From Gemmatales bacterium (lineage in GTDB: Bacteria > Planctomycetota > Planctomycetia > Gemmatales > Gemmataceae): 64,000 nucleotides of DNA. The DNA lies in assembly GCA_026004675.1 (NCBI GenBank), contig BPJP01000013.1, positions 1-64,000 of the forward strand, given 5' to 3'. The notes beneath the pieces were generated by a model that had not been told where the DNA came from, ran no database searches, and saw only the letters and a list, made by a program, of their open reading frames with translations. Within the stretch, counting starts at the first letter, position 1; each line of letters begins with the position of its first letter. The position numbers were made by a program, and so were the translations under genes. This document shows, piece by piece, positions 1 through 9,312 of this stretch.

Positions 1-1634
1 CATAAACATTCGCTTGTTCAGCCTTGGGTGTAGCGGGATCCTCCGGTGCACCGCAGAAGATCATGGCCGTCACATCCTCTTTGTACCGCGCTTGGCGCAA
101 AACACGCCGAAGCGCATAGCCGAGATCGACGAGCATACCACTGCTGCCGCCGCCGGCGGCACAAATCACATAGACACGCGGCTTGTTGTTGCGCAAGGCA
201 AGACCGGTTCGACTGACGGATTCATAGAGCGTGTCGGGGTGCGTAACGACTTGCAACGCTCGGCGGATTTTTGCCAAAACGCGCAAATGATGATCAACGA
301 ACGCCAGCCGACCCAAGGCGCGGTTTCCTTGAGTTTGGAGGGAGCGGGGCAACATATAGAGTTTTTCGTGCGGCAACCATTCGCTCAGCTGGTCCAGCAT
401 GCGTCGCCGGTAATTACTGATCTGCTGCAAGCCGAGATGGTAGACCTCGTCACTTTGGAAAGCGAACTCTTCACCTCGTGTTATTTCTTTGATGACTTCG
501 GCGTCGGTTTCGAAATAGAGAAAATGCAGCAAGGGAATGCGGTTGAGATCACCGAACCGGTCGATCAAGCGGAAGCGCAAATCCATCATGCACCGGCGGG
601 CGAAATCGCCCAGACCGATGATCAACGTTGGCCGAAGCGCGCCGCTCTCAGGCTGGACCATCGTCAAGCCCAGCTGCGACACCGACTCTTCCTCGACCGC
701 TACCGATTCCCCGAGGTCAACGTCGGATTCCTGCTCGCCCAGAAAGATATCGTCCATGGTTTCGGCCATCGACTTGGGCCGCCGGGCCGTGGGCAACAGG
801 GTCTCGGGCGTCTTGGGACGCGCGTTGTAAAGTGCCCTCACCAGGGCCAGACAGTTGGGAAATCGTTTGGCAGGGTCTTTGGACAAAGCCCGCGCAATAA
901 TCGGCCGATCGCATTCGGGCAAGCTTCGCAACTCCGGTTCTTGTTGCGTATGCTGCATCAGCAATTGCCTGGCGTTCTTGCCGTTGAACGGTCGCTGCCC
1001 CGTCAACATCTCCTGGTAGACAATCGCCAGACTGTATTGATCGCTATGCTCGCTGATCTTGCCCAGAAACGTCTCCGGCGCCGCGTACATCGGTGTGGCG
1101 TTGGTCAAGGTTCCCGATTGCTGTTCGAGGTGCTTGACCAACCCGAAATCGGCCACCTTGACCCGATCGCTGATCAAGAACAAATTGCGCGGCTTGATGT
1201 CAAGATGCTGCAAGTTGTGCTTTTGGATCATGTGGTCGAGTGCTTCGGCGGCGTCACGCATGTAGCGCATGAGGTCGTCGCGAGGAATGCCGACCATGCC
1301 CGCTGCTTTGCATTCTTCAAACAAATCATGCAGGTTCTTGTCCGCCAATTCCATCACGATGACCAGCTCGCCTTCGACGATCTCGATGCGCTCCATCGAC
1401 AGAACGAACGGGTGGCGGACTTCCTTCACGCAGTTGAGAGGCGGACAGTTCTTGCTCGGCACGAGCACCTTCGACATCGACCGAGTTGAGGTTGCCGAAC
1501 ACGAACTTGATGGCCTTGTACAAACCACCAGGGGCTTCGCATTTCCAGACTTCGCCAAATCCCCCTTCGCCAAGGGGCTCAATCAGGCGATAGCCTGGTA
1601 AAGGTTCGGCATTGGGCTCCCGAATGAAGCTCAT
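1..1634 (-). CDS. Ser/Thr protein kinase with C-terminal tubulin-like region (partial, frameshifted)
   Basis: Predicted eukaryotic-type protein kinase that phosphorylates Ser/Thr residues. The N-terminus carries the glycine loop GEGGFGEV (residues 22-29) and the ATP-binding Lys in AIKF (about 43). After a frame change the kinase core continues with the catalytic loop HLDIKPRN (about 143-150) and DFG (about 162). Past the kinase domain comes a linker with SMAETMDDIFLG and then a Rossmann-like segment with the Gly-rich stretch ICAAGGGSSGM, which resembles the GTP-binding motif of the tubulin-like domain found in planctomycete proteins. The C-terminus lies beyond the left edge. One extra base near 1437-1440 shifts the frame: removing it joins AEQEL to VKEVRHPF. 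I read that as a sequence error or recent mutation. The start is an ATG at 1634. The kinase call is firm; the tubulin-like call is moderate. Confidence 0.82.
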
Positions 1635-2428
1635 GGATTGGACCCTGCCGGCGTTGGCATCCCAGCGACGCGATAAATTATTATATCTCGATAGGGGTCA
1701 ATGTTGAGGAGAGCGCCTAACCCTACACATCGTAACACTGTCGTTCCTGACAGTAGGTTAGGTTGGAACTTGGAAGTTGTCCAACGGAAATTGGCAAATG
1801 CAGCCAGGCGAAATGCTGCATTTATCCGCTTTTAACCAACCGGTGAAGCCGGCAGACGAGCACGACGCCTGCCGGCCGGGTAGCCAGTTTCGTTCCGTGC
1901 CGCAAAACCGCTCGCAAAGCCGGAAAAAGGCTGATCTGCTCTGGACAAAATCCGGGCGAGAACGTATGAGGCCGTCCTCTTTGCCGAATTCCTAGTTCGA
2001 ATGGAACGGATGAGGTTCCCAGCTGCCAGCGAAACGGGGAATTGGGGAAATTCCGCGCGATGAGCAGGCTGGACAGTCGGGAAGAGCCGATCGGCGAAGG
2101 GGAAACGGCAGCTTTTTTTGCAGGTTGATGGGGGGAAGCAGCCGATAACAGCAACGAAGGCGGCCACTGGCCGTTCTGAAGTCGGGTTCGGCAGGTGGGA
2201 AGTCGGAAAACGCCTTCCCTAGGGGAAACCTGGGGGGATGCGAGCAGCCAGGGGGCTGTGCTGCTCGAACCAAACAAATCGGCAGTCGTTGCATCGCTTT
2301 GCAACGCCGTGCCGACATCCCTCGTTACATTCTTTCCTCGGATTGATCCCGCTTCTTTGATCTGGCACCTCGATAGGTTTGGGACTCGAATCCGGCATCA
2401 CCGCTTGCCATACAACGGGGGGGAGTCC
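1635..2428. other. Non-coding gap with a nested hairpin
   Basis: About 790 bases separate the divergent kinase and sigma-factor genes. Open frames of up to 160 codons exist on the minus strand, but their translations are low-complexity and match no family I recognise. The clearest structure is a nested hairpin at 1716-1762: CCTAAC(C)CTA pairs with TAGGTTAGG, and CTGTC pairs with GACAG inside it. No T-run follows on either strand, so it is not an obvious terminator. Confidence 0.5.
1680..1685 (-). promoter_or_regulatory. Possible -10 element upstream of the kinase gene
   Basis: A perfect TATAAT reads on the minus strand 46 bases upstream of the kinase ATG, in the most AT-rich part of this gap. 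No good -35 hexamer sits at the usual distance: a TTGACC lies only about 10 bases further upstream. It is therefore a candidate only. Confidence 0.3.
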
Positions 2429-3205
2429 ATGCTGACGCACGAGGATGTGGATATCCAGCAGGTCTGGCGGGAATACCGGGCGCGACCAACAGTCGAATTA
2501 CGCAACCAACTGGTCGAACATTATCTGCCACTAGTCAAATACAATGCCGAACGTATCTGGTCGCGTTTGCCTGATGGCGTCGAACTCGACGACTTGATTA
2601 GCGCCGGCGTTTTCGGCCTGATGGATGCGATCGATGCCTTCGACTTGGACCGTGGCGTCAAATTCGAAACGTATTGCGTGCCCCGCATCCGTGGTGCCAT
2701 GCTCGACGAGTTGCGGACGATGGACTGGGTGCCGCGCCTTGTTCGCAGCAAGGCCAGCAAACTCGAAGAAACGCGCAAAGCACTCGAAGTGGAACTGGGC
2801 AGGCCACCAAATGCCGATGAAATGGCGGAACGGCTCGGCGTTTCCATCGACGAATTCGAAAAAATGGTCGGCGACGCCACCGCCGTCAGCCTCGTGAGCC
2901 TGAACAAGAAATGGTACGAAACCGACAGCTACAAGGATGTCCGCGAAATCGACATTCTCGAAGACAAAAAAGCCGAGGATCCGACCGATCGGTTGCAGAA
3001 TCGGGATTTGATGCGCCTCGTGACCCGAGGTCTGAATCGCAATGAGCGTCTGATCATTATTCTCTACTACTACGAAGATATGACGATGAAAGAAATCGGC
3101 GCCACGCTCGACCTCAGCGAATCCCGAGTCAGCCAAATGCACTCGAGCATCGTTTCCCGGTTGCAAGCACAGCTCGGCAAACGCCGACTCGAGTTTGGCA
3201 ACTGA
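2429..3205 (+). CDS. RNA polymerase sigma factor, FliA/WhiG (sigma-28) family
   Basis: Alternative sigma factor of 258 residues that directs RNA polymerase to a special promoter class. Region 2 is visible as LVKYNAERIW and FGLMDAIDAFDLDRGVKF followed by YCVPRIRGAMLDELR, the conserved sigma-28 block. Region 3 follows (LEVELGRPPNADEMAERLGV). Region 4 has the helix-turn-helix MTMKEIGATLDLSESRVSQM and ends HSSIVSRLQAQL. The frame stays open further upstream, but the ATG at 2429 is preceded by a G-rich Shine-Dalgarno run (2416-2425) and begins where sigma-28 homology begins. No flagellar or anti-sigma gene lies beside it, so its regulon cannot be read from context. In planctomycetes this family is not restricted to motility. 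Confidence 0.92.
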   Translation: MLTHEDVDIQQVWREYRARPTVELRNQLVEHYLPLVKYNAERIWSRLPDGVELDDLISAGVFGLMDAIDAFDLDRGVKFETYCVPRIRGAMLDELRTMDWVPRLVRSKASKLEETRKALEVELGRPPNADEMAERLGVSIDEFEKMVGDATAVSLVSLNKKWYETDSYKDVREIDILEDKKAEDPTDRLQNRDLMRLVTRGLNRNERLIIILYYYEDMTMKEIGATLDLSESRVSQMHSSIVSRLQAQLGKRRLEFGN

Positions 3206-3238
3206 CTGCACTTCGCGCTGATCATCGCATGAAGCTTC

Positions 3239-3282
3239 AAGGCGGCTGGAATCTCGTTAGAGCATTCCCGCCGCCTTTTTTG
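3239..3282 (+). terminator. Rho-independent terminator of the sigma-factor gene
   Basis: GGCGGC-T-GGAAT pairs with ATTCC-C-GCCGCC across an 11-base loop and is followed directly by a run of six T. It starts 33 bases after the sigma-factor stop. Confidence 0.9.
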
Positions 3283-3406
3283 TCGGTTCTTCGACGGTAG
3301 CCGACGGAGAATTTCGCTAACAGCTCCGAAACGTTAAAGTAGACAACGGATTGGACGACACGGCAAACGAAACAGTTATAACGAACCTCGACGCGAGAAA
3401 GACACC

Positions 3407-3895
3407 ATGACGCCGATACCAGTGATCTTCGCTGTCCAACTCGATTACGTCATAGACGCGCCCAATTGGCGGCAATTTGGCGTCGTCGCCGCACGCCTGC
3501 TGATCGCCGCTTTGTTTGGAGGCTTGTTGGGTTTCGACCGGGAACGACTCGGCAAAGGGGCGGGTCTGCGAACCCATATGCTCGTCTGTGTCGGGTCGGC
3601 ACTTTTCGTGTTGACTGCCGCTTCCACGGGAATGCAAGAAGGGGACCTCAGTCGCGTCATTCAGGGAACCGCCACCGGAATCGGGTTTATCGGAGCCGGC
3701 GTCATTCTGAAGCGGGTCGAAGCTGGCGCGATTCATGGGGTGACGACGGCGGCCAACGTCTGGCTCGTCGCCGCCGTGGGCATGGCGATCGGTATTGGCC
3801 AAATCTCCCTCGCCGTCTGCGGCTCCGTGTTGGGATTCCTGATCCTGACCCTGGTATCGCCTATAGAAGATCGCATCGGCAAGAAACAACGCTGA
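3407..3895 (+). CDS. MgtC/SapB-family membrane protein
   Basis: Small integral membrane protein (162 residues) with about four hydrophobic helices. Family signatures are clear: LLIAALFGGLLGFDRER at residues 31-47, GLRTHMLVCVGSALF at 53-67 and the Gly-rich ATGIGFIGAGVILK at about 88-102, followed by VTTAANVWLVAAVGMAIGIG. It covers the transmembrane core of MgtC proteins and lacks the C-terminal soluble domain of the Salmonella virulence protein, as most SapB-type members do. The family is linked to Mg2+ limitation and control of membrane potential, but no substrate is established. It stands alone after a terminator and about 200 bases before the next gene. Confidence 0.88.
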   Translation: MTPIPVIFAVQLDYVIDAPNWRQFGVVAARLLIAALFGGLLGFDRERLGKGAGLRTHMLVCVGSALFVLTAASTGMQEGDLSRVIQGTATGIGFIGAGVILKRVEAGAIHGVTTAANVWLVAAVGMAIGIGQISLAVCGSVLGFLILTLVSPIEDRIGKKQR

Positions 3896-4099
3896 AAGAC
3901 CCTTCCCATATCGTTGCCTGGCGGGCTGACGAGGCATGCCGCATCGGTTACCATAAACATGGGAATTCCTCTGACTTGTTCCGGCGCGTAGATCGACGCC
4001 GCCACTGGCGAAGGCGACCGGCAGGAAACCTCAAAGGAATTTTCCACAAAATCGTATTCTTCCAGTCACCCTCCTTTCATTCGGACGACTCGCAACGGC

Positions 4100-5536
4100 A
4101 TGGTAGTCTGGACGCTTGCAAAGAAAGACCTGAAACTGCTGATGCGTGATCGCCGCGCGCTGGTCATTCTCCTGGCCATGCCGCTGCTTTTCATCGTCGT
4201 TCTGGGCTTCGCTCTCGGCGAACTGTTCGAAACTCCCGATGATCGCTTGCGGATCACGATTGTCGATCTCGATCGCGGTGAGTTCGAGCCGGCTGGAGGA
4301 TTCCCCGAAAAACCGTGGTCGGAAATCGTCCGCCAGGATCTCGAACAAACCGCCGGAATCCGCGTCGAAGTGCTCAACAGCTACGAAGAGGCGAATCGCT
4401 TGGTCCGCAACGGCCAGCGTGCGGCGGTGCTGGTCTTCGGTCCAGACTTCAGCGCTCGGGTAACACGTTGTTCGTTCCTCGACGAAGTTGAATTCCAAAA
4501 CAAGAGAGTGAAGGGGATCAATCCGCTGTACGGTAACGGCATCAACCTCGAGGTACTCGATGCGCAGTTGCTGCGCGATCCGACCCAGGCGACGGCGGCG
4601 TCCATCATCGAACAGGTGGCCCAAGTCACCTTGCTTCGCGTGGTCTTGCCATGGATGATCGGCCGGGCCTTCGAAAAAATCGGCGAAGTCGAGTTCATCG
4701 ACAAGCTGGGCAAAACGGTGATGGTGCCGACTCCTCTTGGCGAAGTCCGACTGGACACGTTGCTGCGTACCTATCGGCAAAAGCAGGCCGTCGGTCAGGG
4801 GGTGCAAAAAGCACTGCAAGAGCAGTTTTCCAAATACAATTTGACCGGCAAGACCTGGGAACAGTTGACGCGATCGACTTCGACCGTTGCCGAACCTCGC
4901 TCACAATCGAGCCGCCGAGAAATTCGTTACCAGGTGTTGGTGCCGTCTTACACGGTCATGTTCGCTTTCTTCCTCGTGTTGACGGTTGGCTGGTTGTTTG
5001 TGGCGGAACGCCGAGAAGGAACCATGAAACGCTTGCAAGCGGCACCGCTGTCGCGCGGCCAGATTCTCGCGGGTAAGATGATCCCCTGCTTCTTGTTGTC
5101 CCTCGTTCAAGGCGTCATCCTGCTTGGTGCAGGCAAATTGGTATTCGGCATGAGTTGGGGCCCTCCTTCATGGCCCGTGTGGCAACAGGTTTCTTGGCTG
5201 CTGGTTGTCGTGGTGGCAACCTCCCTGGCAGCCATGGGATTGGCCTTGTTCGTCGCCAGTATCGCCCGCACCGAGACGCAGGTTGCCATTTACGGCACGC
5301 TGCTTGTTCTTTTGCTTGCCGGCATCAGCGGTTGCCTGATGCCGCGCGAACTGATGCCCGAACAAATGAAACGGATCAGCCGGGTTACGCCCCATGCCTG
5401 GGCACTGGACGCCTACCAGCAACTCCTGATTCATCCCGAACCGAATCTGCTGCTCGTGGTGCAAGCCATCGGCGTTTTGCTGTTGTTCGGAGTCGCTTTC
5501 GTGGTCCTGGCGTGGACCTTATTGAAACTGGAATGA
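4100..5536 (+). CDS. ABC-2 type transporter permease
   Basis: Membrane subunit of an ABC-2 exporter (478 residues). One membrane helix lies near the N-terminus (residues 22-41, rich in Leu/Val after RDRRALVI). A periplasmic domain of about 240 residues follows, starting TIVDLDRGEF. The C-terminal half holds about five helices, beginning LVPSYTVMFAFFLVLTVGWL and including the conserved ERREGTMKRLQAAPLSR coupling segment of DrrB/YhhJ-like permeases and PHAWALDAYQQLL before the last helix. No ATP-binding partner is adjacent on either side, so the ATPase must be encoded elsewhere. The substrate is unknown. Confidence 0.88.
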   Translation: MVVWTLAKKDLKLLMRDRRALVILLAMPLLFIVVLGFALGELFETPDDRLRITIVDLDRGEFEPAGGFPEKPWSEIVRQDLEQTAGIRVEVLNSYEEANRLVRNGQRAAVLVFGPDFSARVTRCSFLDEVEFQNKRVKGINPLYGNGINLEVLDAQLLRDPTQATAASIIEQVAQVTLLRVVLPWMIGRAFEKIGEVEFIDKLGKTVMVPTPLGEVRLDTLLRTYRQKQAVGQGVQKALQEQFSKYNLTGKTWEQLTRSTSTVAEPRSQSSRREIRYQVLVPSYTVMFAFFLVLTVGWLFVAERREGTMKRLQAAPLSRGQILAGKMIPCFLLSLVQGVILLGAGKLVFGMSWGPPSWPVWQQVSWLLVVVVATSLAAMGLALFVASIARTETQVAIYGTLLVLLLAGISGCLMPRELMPEQMKRISRVTPHAWALDAYQQLLIHPEPNLLLVVQAIGVLLLFGVAFVVLAWTLLKLE

Positions 5537-5600
5537 ACCTTGCGTCGTGTCGTGAATAAGCTGTTGTCCGTTTTGCGACATCCAGGCAATACAGAGTTCG

Positions 5601-7025
5601 ATGAAGACGTATGATTTGAATCGCTATGAGGAGGTTTTAGACTTCGTTTCGGCGAGCCTTTGGTTGCAGCGACTGGTATCGCCTCAGGAAGCCGACACCA
5701 TGCGAATCCTGACGTGGCACCTCGAGATTGTCGCTGCCGGACAGGCATTGCCGCCGCCCGGATTCGTTGCCGATCTCGGCCATATGACGTTTCTCACGAA
5801 CCTGAGCGTCAGGGCGAATAACGACGTGCAGCTTCCTGGCATCGATGCCAGCTTGCTGCGAGCTTACGACGATTACGTCCTTGGCAAAATCGACGCCGAC
5901 TGGACCTTCGAACGCGGCAGCGATGCTGTCAGGCAGTATCAGGGACGCGACCAAGCCCGGGCGTTAGCCTACCTTCTGGAGCAATTCCAGAGAAAGGCCG
6001 ACTTCGATGGTGTCATGTTGAATCCGGCGGCGATCAAACGACTGTTCGATTTGCCTCCGGAAGAACTAATCGCACACGGTTGGCGAACCCTGACCGCGCG
6101 TGGTCCAGCTACTCCTCTGATCGAATTGTACCAATCTCTCATTGCCGCCTGTCGTCGCTGTGCCGAGCTGTTGGCCAACGAAGACTTGTTCGAACTAGAG
6201 CGGGGTACCGCACTATCGCAAATGGGACAGCGCGTGGCTCTTCGCCAAATCCTGCAACTTGCCAGCCGATTCGAAAACGCGCTGCCTGCGCATCCCCTCC
6301 GACCCGTTCGTTCCTTCGGCCAGGTCGCGACCCAAATGCTCGATGAAGATACCTACCCCGTGGGAGGCTTTTCGTCGATTTCGACCAAAGGCACCATCGA
6401 AAGCTTGCTCCACTCCCAATTGGCCTACATGGAAAAAGACGAACGCCCAGATCTCTTCGATATCAAATTCCTGCGCGACGAACTCTTGTATTATTCCCGT
6501 GACGAAAACCAATTCTTTCGTCGCCGGCGGTCGTTCGTTTTCGTCCTTGATTCCAGCCTCGAATCGGCGCGCTTCAAGGATGCCGATCTTCCCTTCCAGA
6601 GAATCATCTTCCTGTTAGCCTTTTTACTCACTGTGGTACGCACTTTGATCGAATGGCTCAGTGACGACGCTTTGCTTTTCGAATTCGTCTTCACCGGTGG
6701 GCAGTTGGCAGACGAGCGTGAGCTGATCTCTCTGTTGCTTCGCGACCAGATCGCCAACCAGACGGTGCGCGTTATCGAAACCAGCCAAGCCGAACTACCA
6801 CAACACGTCGCCCTCTTGTCACGCCGCAGCTGGTGCCATGCGGTGATGGTTTCGGCCGGCCCCTGCGATTTCGACCTGGAGGACGTGATCGAAACGAAGT
6901 TAGTGGTCGATGGACCCAAGCCGTCGGCCATTGTGGCAGGGGAACCCGTCGCCGTCGACAAAGCAAACAACGCCTTCGAACACTGGTTGGTTCTGCTGAC
7001 AGAACTACTGCGACAATGGCTGTAA
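5601..7025 (+). CDS. Uncharacterised protein with a degenerate VWA-like segment
   Basis: A 474-residue protein I do not recognise as a named family. The N-terminal 300 residues are mainly helical and soluble. From about residue 310 the sequence FFRRRRSFVFVLDSSLES is followed by a hydrophobic helix (IIFLLAFLLTVVRTLIEWL), LLFEFVFTGG and a C-terminal block. That order resembles a von Willebrand A domain in which the metal-site DxSxS is DSSLES. There is no signal peptide. It follows the ABC-2 permease by 64 bases on the same strand and may share its transcript. VWA-like proteins often act with MoxR-type ATPases, but none is present here. The function is unassigned. Confidence 0.7.
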   Translation: MKTYDLNRYEEVLDFVSASLWLQRLVSPQEADTMRILTWHLEIVAAGQALPPPGFVADLGHMTFLTNLSVRANNDVQLPGIDASLLRAYDDYVLGKIDADWTFERGSDAVRQYQGRDQARALAYLLEQFQRKADFDGVMLNPAAIKRLFDLPPEELIAHGWRTLTARGPATPLIELYQSLIAACRRCAELLANEDLFELERGTALSQMGQRVALRQILQLASRFENALPAHPLRPVRSFGQVATQMLDEDTYPVGGFSSISTKGTIESLLHSQLAYMEKDERPDLFDIKFLRDELLYYSRDENQFFRRRRSFVFVLDSSLESARFKDADLPFQRIIFLLAFLLTVVRTLIEWLSDDALLFEFVFTGGQLADERELISLLLRDQIANQTVRVIETSQAELPQHVALLSRRSWCHAVMVSAGPCDFDLEDVIETKLVVDGPKPSAIVAGEPVAVDKANNAFEHWLVLLTELLRQWL

Positions 7026-7485
7026 TCCAGCCTGTGTCCCTTCCGAACTGAGCCAGCGGGGTGAGGAAGGTTTGGCCGTTCCGATGCACCGTTAGGTGAC
7101 GGTCCGCCACGTCGCGCTGGCGCCGGAACCCTCGCTGAAAACCCCGTCAGTTGACGGTGGAGATAAACTACACAAATTAGCTAAAATTTTTCCCACAACT
7201 CCCCGTCGCGTCCCCACGCCCACCAAAAAGGACTTTTGAAGACCCCTTCGTTGAACTCGTCGCTTCCAACGCGTGTCTCTCGCGGCGTCTCGATTTTCAG
7301 CCATATGAACGAAACAAAAGAAAACTTCCACCTTTCACCGACACGCGCTGTCGCATTGGCATTCCGCAACAACACGGTGGCTTGATTCAAGGTGGAATAC
7401 TGCGCTGGGGCAAATCCACCTTATCTCATGACACACGATTCCGGGCATACATGCCTAACCGATTTCGCGATTACGGCGGGAATGA
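7026..7485. other. Intergenic gap carrying a palindromic repeat
   Basis: 460 bases between the convergent uncharacterised gene and the lipoprotein gene. The left half contains the paired-palindrome repeat annotated separately. The rest is AT-richer with no convincing ORF, RNA or terminator. Confidence 0.5.
7088..7185 (-). repeat. Paired-palindrome intergenic repeat, copy A
   Basis: Two imperfect 14-base palindromes, CCGTTAGGTGACGG (7089-7102) and CCGTCAGTTGACGG (7144-7157), lie 55 bases apart. Read on the minus strand, the core TTATCTCCACCGTCAACT and an AT-rich flank (TTAGCTAATTT) recur in the second copy at 37362-37457, where the palindromes are 54 bases apart. The flank and core are the best conserved part. 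Confidence 0.7.
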
Positions 7486-7929
7486 CTAACGCCCGTCGGG
7501 TGATCGGCCAGCGTCGATCGACAGGTTCAGTTCGCGTTTGCCTTCGCTTAGTTCCACGATAAACGGCGTCGTCCTTGCGTCCCAGTAGTGTGGCGGAACG
7601 CGCGAAGGCTGTTTGGAAGCGCCACTGGGTCGAAATAATGGCCCCGGATCGTCGACACCTTCGGGCAGGCTTGGAGAAATGGCAATATGATATTTTCCAG
7701 CCCTGCAATTGAGAGCGAAAAACCCGTCCCCATCGACATGGGCGATTATGGGTTGTTGGTCCGGTTTGTTGTGATTGTCGGCTGGCCAGAAGAGAACATA
7801 GCAATCGTTCACAGGCTTGTTCTCCATGGTAATTCGCCCGTAAACGACCGCTATCGGCTCGGACGGTCGGCCACATCCACTGACGAGCAGCACCGCCACG
7901 AAGATCGCAGCACAACGAAGGTGCCGCAT
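7486..7929 (-). CDS. Small lipoprotein with carboxypeptidase-regulatory-like fold
   Basis: Secreted lipoprotein of 147 residues. The signal peptide ends in the lipobox LVSGC, with lipidated Cys at residue 19. The mature part starts with a beta-rich pattern (VVYGRITMENKPVNDCYVLFWP... GDGFFALNCRAGKYHIAI) typical of the carboxypeptidase regulatory-like (transthyretin-type) domains common in planctomycete lipoproteins. It ends in a short polar tail. It lies 30 bases downstream of the DUF1559 gene on the same strand, a pairing often seen in planctomycetes, and is probably cotranscribed with it. No enzymatic residues are apparent; a structural or adhesive role outside the cytoplasmic membrane is an inference. 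Confidence 0.8.
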   Translation of the reverse strand: MRHLRCAAIFVAVLLVSGCGRPSEPIAVVYGRITMENKPVNDCYVLFWPADNHNKPDQQPIIAHVDGDGFFALNCRAGKYHIAISPSLPEGVDDPGPLFRPSGASKQPSRVPPHYWDARTTPFIVELSEGKRELNLSIDAGRSPDGR

Positions 7930-7959
7930 TGGCTCTCTCTCCTGGCGAAGGGCAAACGG

Positions 7960-9150
7960 CTAATAATCCGGCTGGTTGCCGTCACGTGGCAGCATCAAGT
8001 AATTCCAGGCCTGCTGCGAGATGTTTCGGTCGATCGTGCGCACAGTTCCATCCGCCAGGGCGACTTGCATAGCTGTATGAGGCGTCTGCGCTGTGAACAT
8101 GTTGCAGCATTCCTGGCCGCTCGGACATTGGTAAAAACGCAACGGCAAAGGTTGAACCTGGAACATGAACGTATTAGGCAAGCCATTGTTCATGTCCTGC
8201 GGCGGGTCAATACCTGGACCATTGCCCACATCGAGCGCTCCCTGCTTCATGGACTGCGTCAACCCGAAATTATGGTAATGCCAGGAATAAAGCGCGATGC
8301 GCGGAAGCGAATCGCAATAGTTGTACCCTTCGCCGAACAAGATAGTGTTCGACAAGCCATCCGAAATCTCGGAAAAACTGTGAGCGCGGGCTTTGTAGCC
8401 TTGGGTACTCCAGTTTCCGAAGATCGTGGAACCGTCACCGTTGCTGTCTGAAAGAGCGTTCCAGTTTGCCAGATAGTTGGTCGCTCCCCAGCCGCTGACG
8501 ATCCGCGTCTGGTTGGCGGAGGGATCGGATGGGCACATCAAAACCTTGTACGTGTGACTGCGAACGAGGTCGATCCTTCCCTTTGGCTTGGGTGCCCCAT
8601 CAGGCGGGTCCCAATAGCCGGGTTTGTAAGGAGAGATCAATTTCGGGGGCGGCTCCCACCGACCAGGCTGGGCAGGTTCGCCGCCGACTTCTACATACTT
8701 CCAGATTTTGAAGCCGTTGTAATCGATGGTCTCGACCCATTTCCATTCTCCAGGCACCTTCGGCTTTGGAGGAATCCAGACGCTTTCGGAATAATCATAC
8801 TGGGCTGGTTGCGGTGGCACCCACGTTGCTGTGCCAGGTTGTGCATCCTGGTAGATCGTGTTGTAGGTATTCTGCAACTCCAAAAACGGCATGAGCGGGA
8901 TAAACCAGCAGGTTCCTCGACGCGAATCATAGTTGAAGTATTGGGGCATCAGGTTGGTCGCATCGTGGTGGCTGTGGACTGCTGTTATCAACTGGCGCAG
9001 GTTGTTCTGGCAGACCGACCGATTGGCAGCTTCCCGCACCTTCTGGACTGCTGGCAACAGCAGCCCGACTAGGGCAGCGATGATGGCAATCACGACGAGA
9101 AGCTCGACAAGGGTAAAGGCACGACGCTGAGTTGAATGGTGACGCCGCAT
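7960..9150 (-). CDS. DUF1559 protein with prepilin-type N-terminus
   Basis: A 396-residue member of the planctomycete DUF1559 family. The N-terminus has a class III signal, RRAFTLVELLVVIAIIAA, with prepilin-peptidase cleavage before Phe and the conserved Glu at mature position 5, then LLPAVQKVREAANRSVCQNN, the family block after the helix. The C-terminus has the diagnostic HTAMQVALADGTVR, an H-X8-DG version of the usual H-X9-DG motif. The middle carries a proline-rich insertion (about residues 110-185) of PP-containing strand repeats. The start is the ATG preceded by a near-perfect AAGGAGG; an upstream in-frame start would add 26 residues that break the signal peptide. Surface pseudopilin-like role, exact function unknown. 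Confidence 0.92.
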   Translation of the reverse strand: MRRHHSTQRRAFTLVELLVVIAIIAALVGLLLPAVQKVREAANRSVCQNNLRQLITAVHSHHDATNLMPQYFNYDSRRGTCWFIPLMPFLELQNTYNTIYQDAQPGTATWVPPQPAQYDYSESVWIPPKPKVPGEWKWVETIDYNGFKIWKYVEVGGEPAQPGRWEPPPKLISPYKPGYWDPPDGAPKPKGRIDLVRSHTYKVLMCPSDPSANQTRIVSGWGATNYLANWNALSDSNGDGSTIFGNWSTQGYKARAHSFSEISDGLSNTILFGEGYNYCDSLPRIALYSWHYHNFGLTQSMKQGALDVGNGPGIDPPQDMNNGLPNTFMFQVQPLPLRFYQCPSGQECCNMFTAQTPHTAMQVALADGTVRTIDRNISQQAWNYLMLPRDGNQPDY

Positions 9151-9312
9151 CCCTTCCTCCTTAAACACAAGCTGCGGAATCATCTTCCGCTTTGTAGAGG
9201 TGAATAGTTGTTGAAAAAAACTTAACATCGAAAACGGTGACTTGCAAGCAAAATCCGCGGAATCAAATAAGCTGTTAAAAGTCGCCTGTCCTGAAAGGGA
9301 TTGCGGGATGGT

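Noticed and set aside
14..1489. Long plus-strand open frame at the left edge
   Set aside because: It lies antisense to the kinase gene, whose conserved motifs are on the minus strand; the plus-strand translation has no family resemblance.
1822..2304. 160-codon minus-strand frame in the kinase-sigma gap
   Set aside because: Low-complexity Ser/Pro/Arg translation, overlapping alternative frames of similar length, no ribosome site, no resemblance to known proteins.
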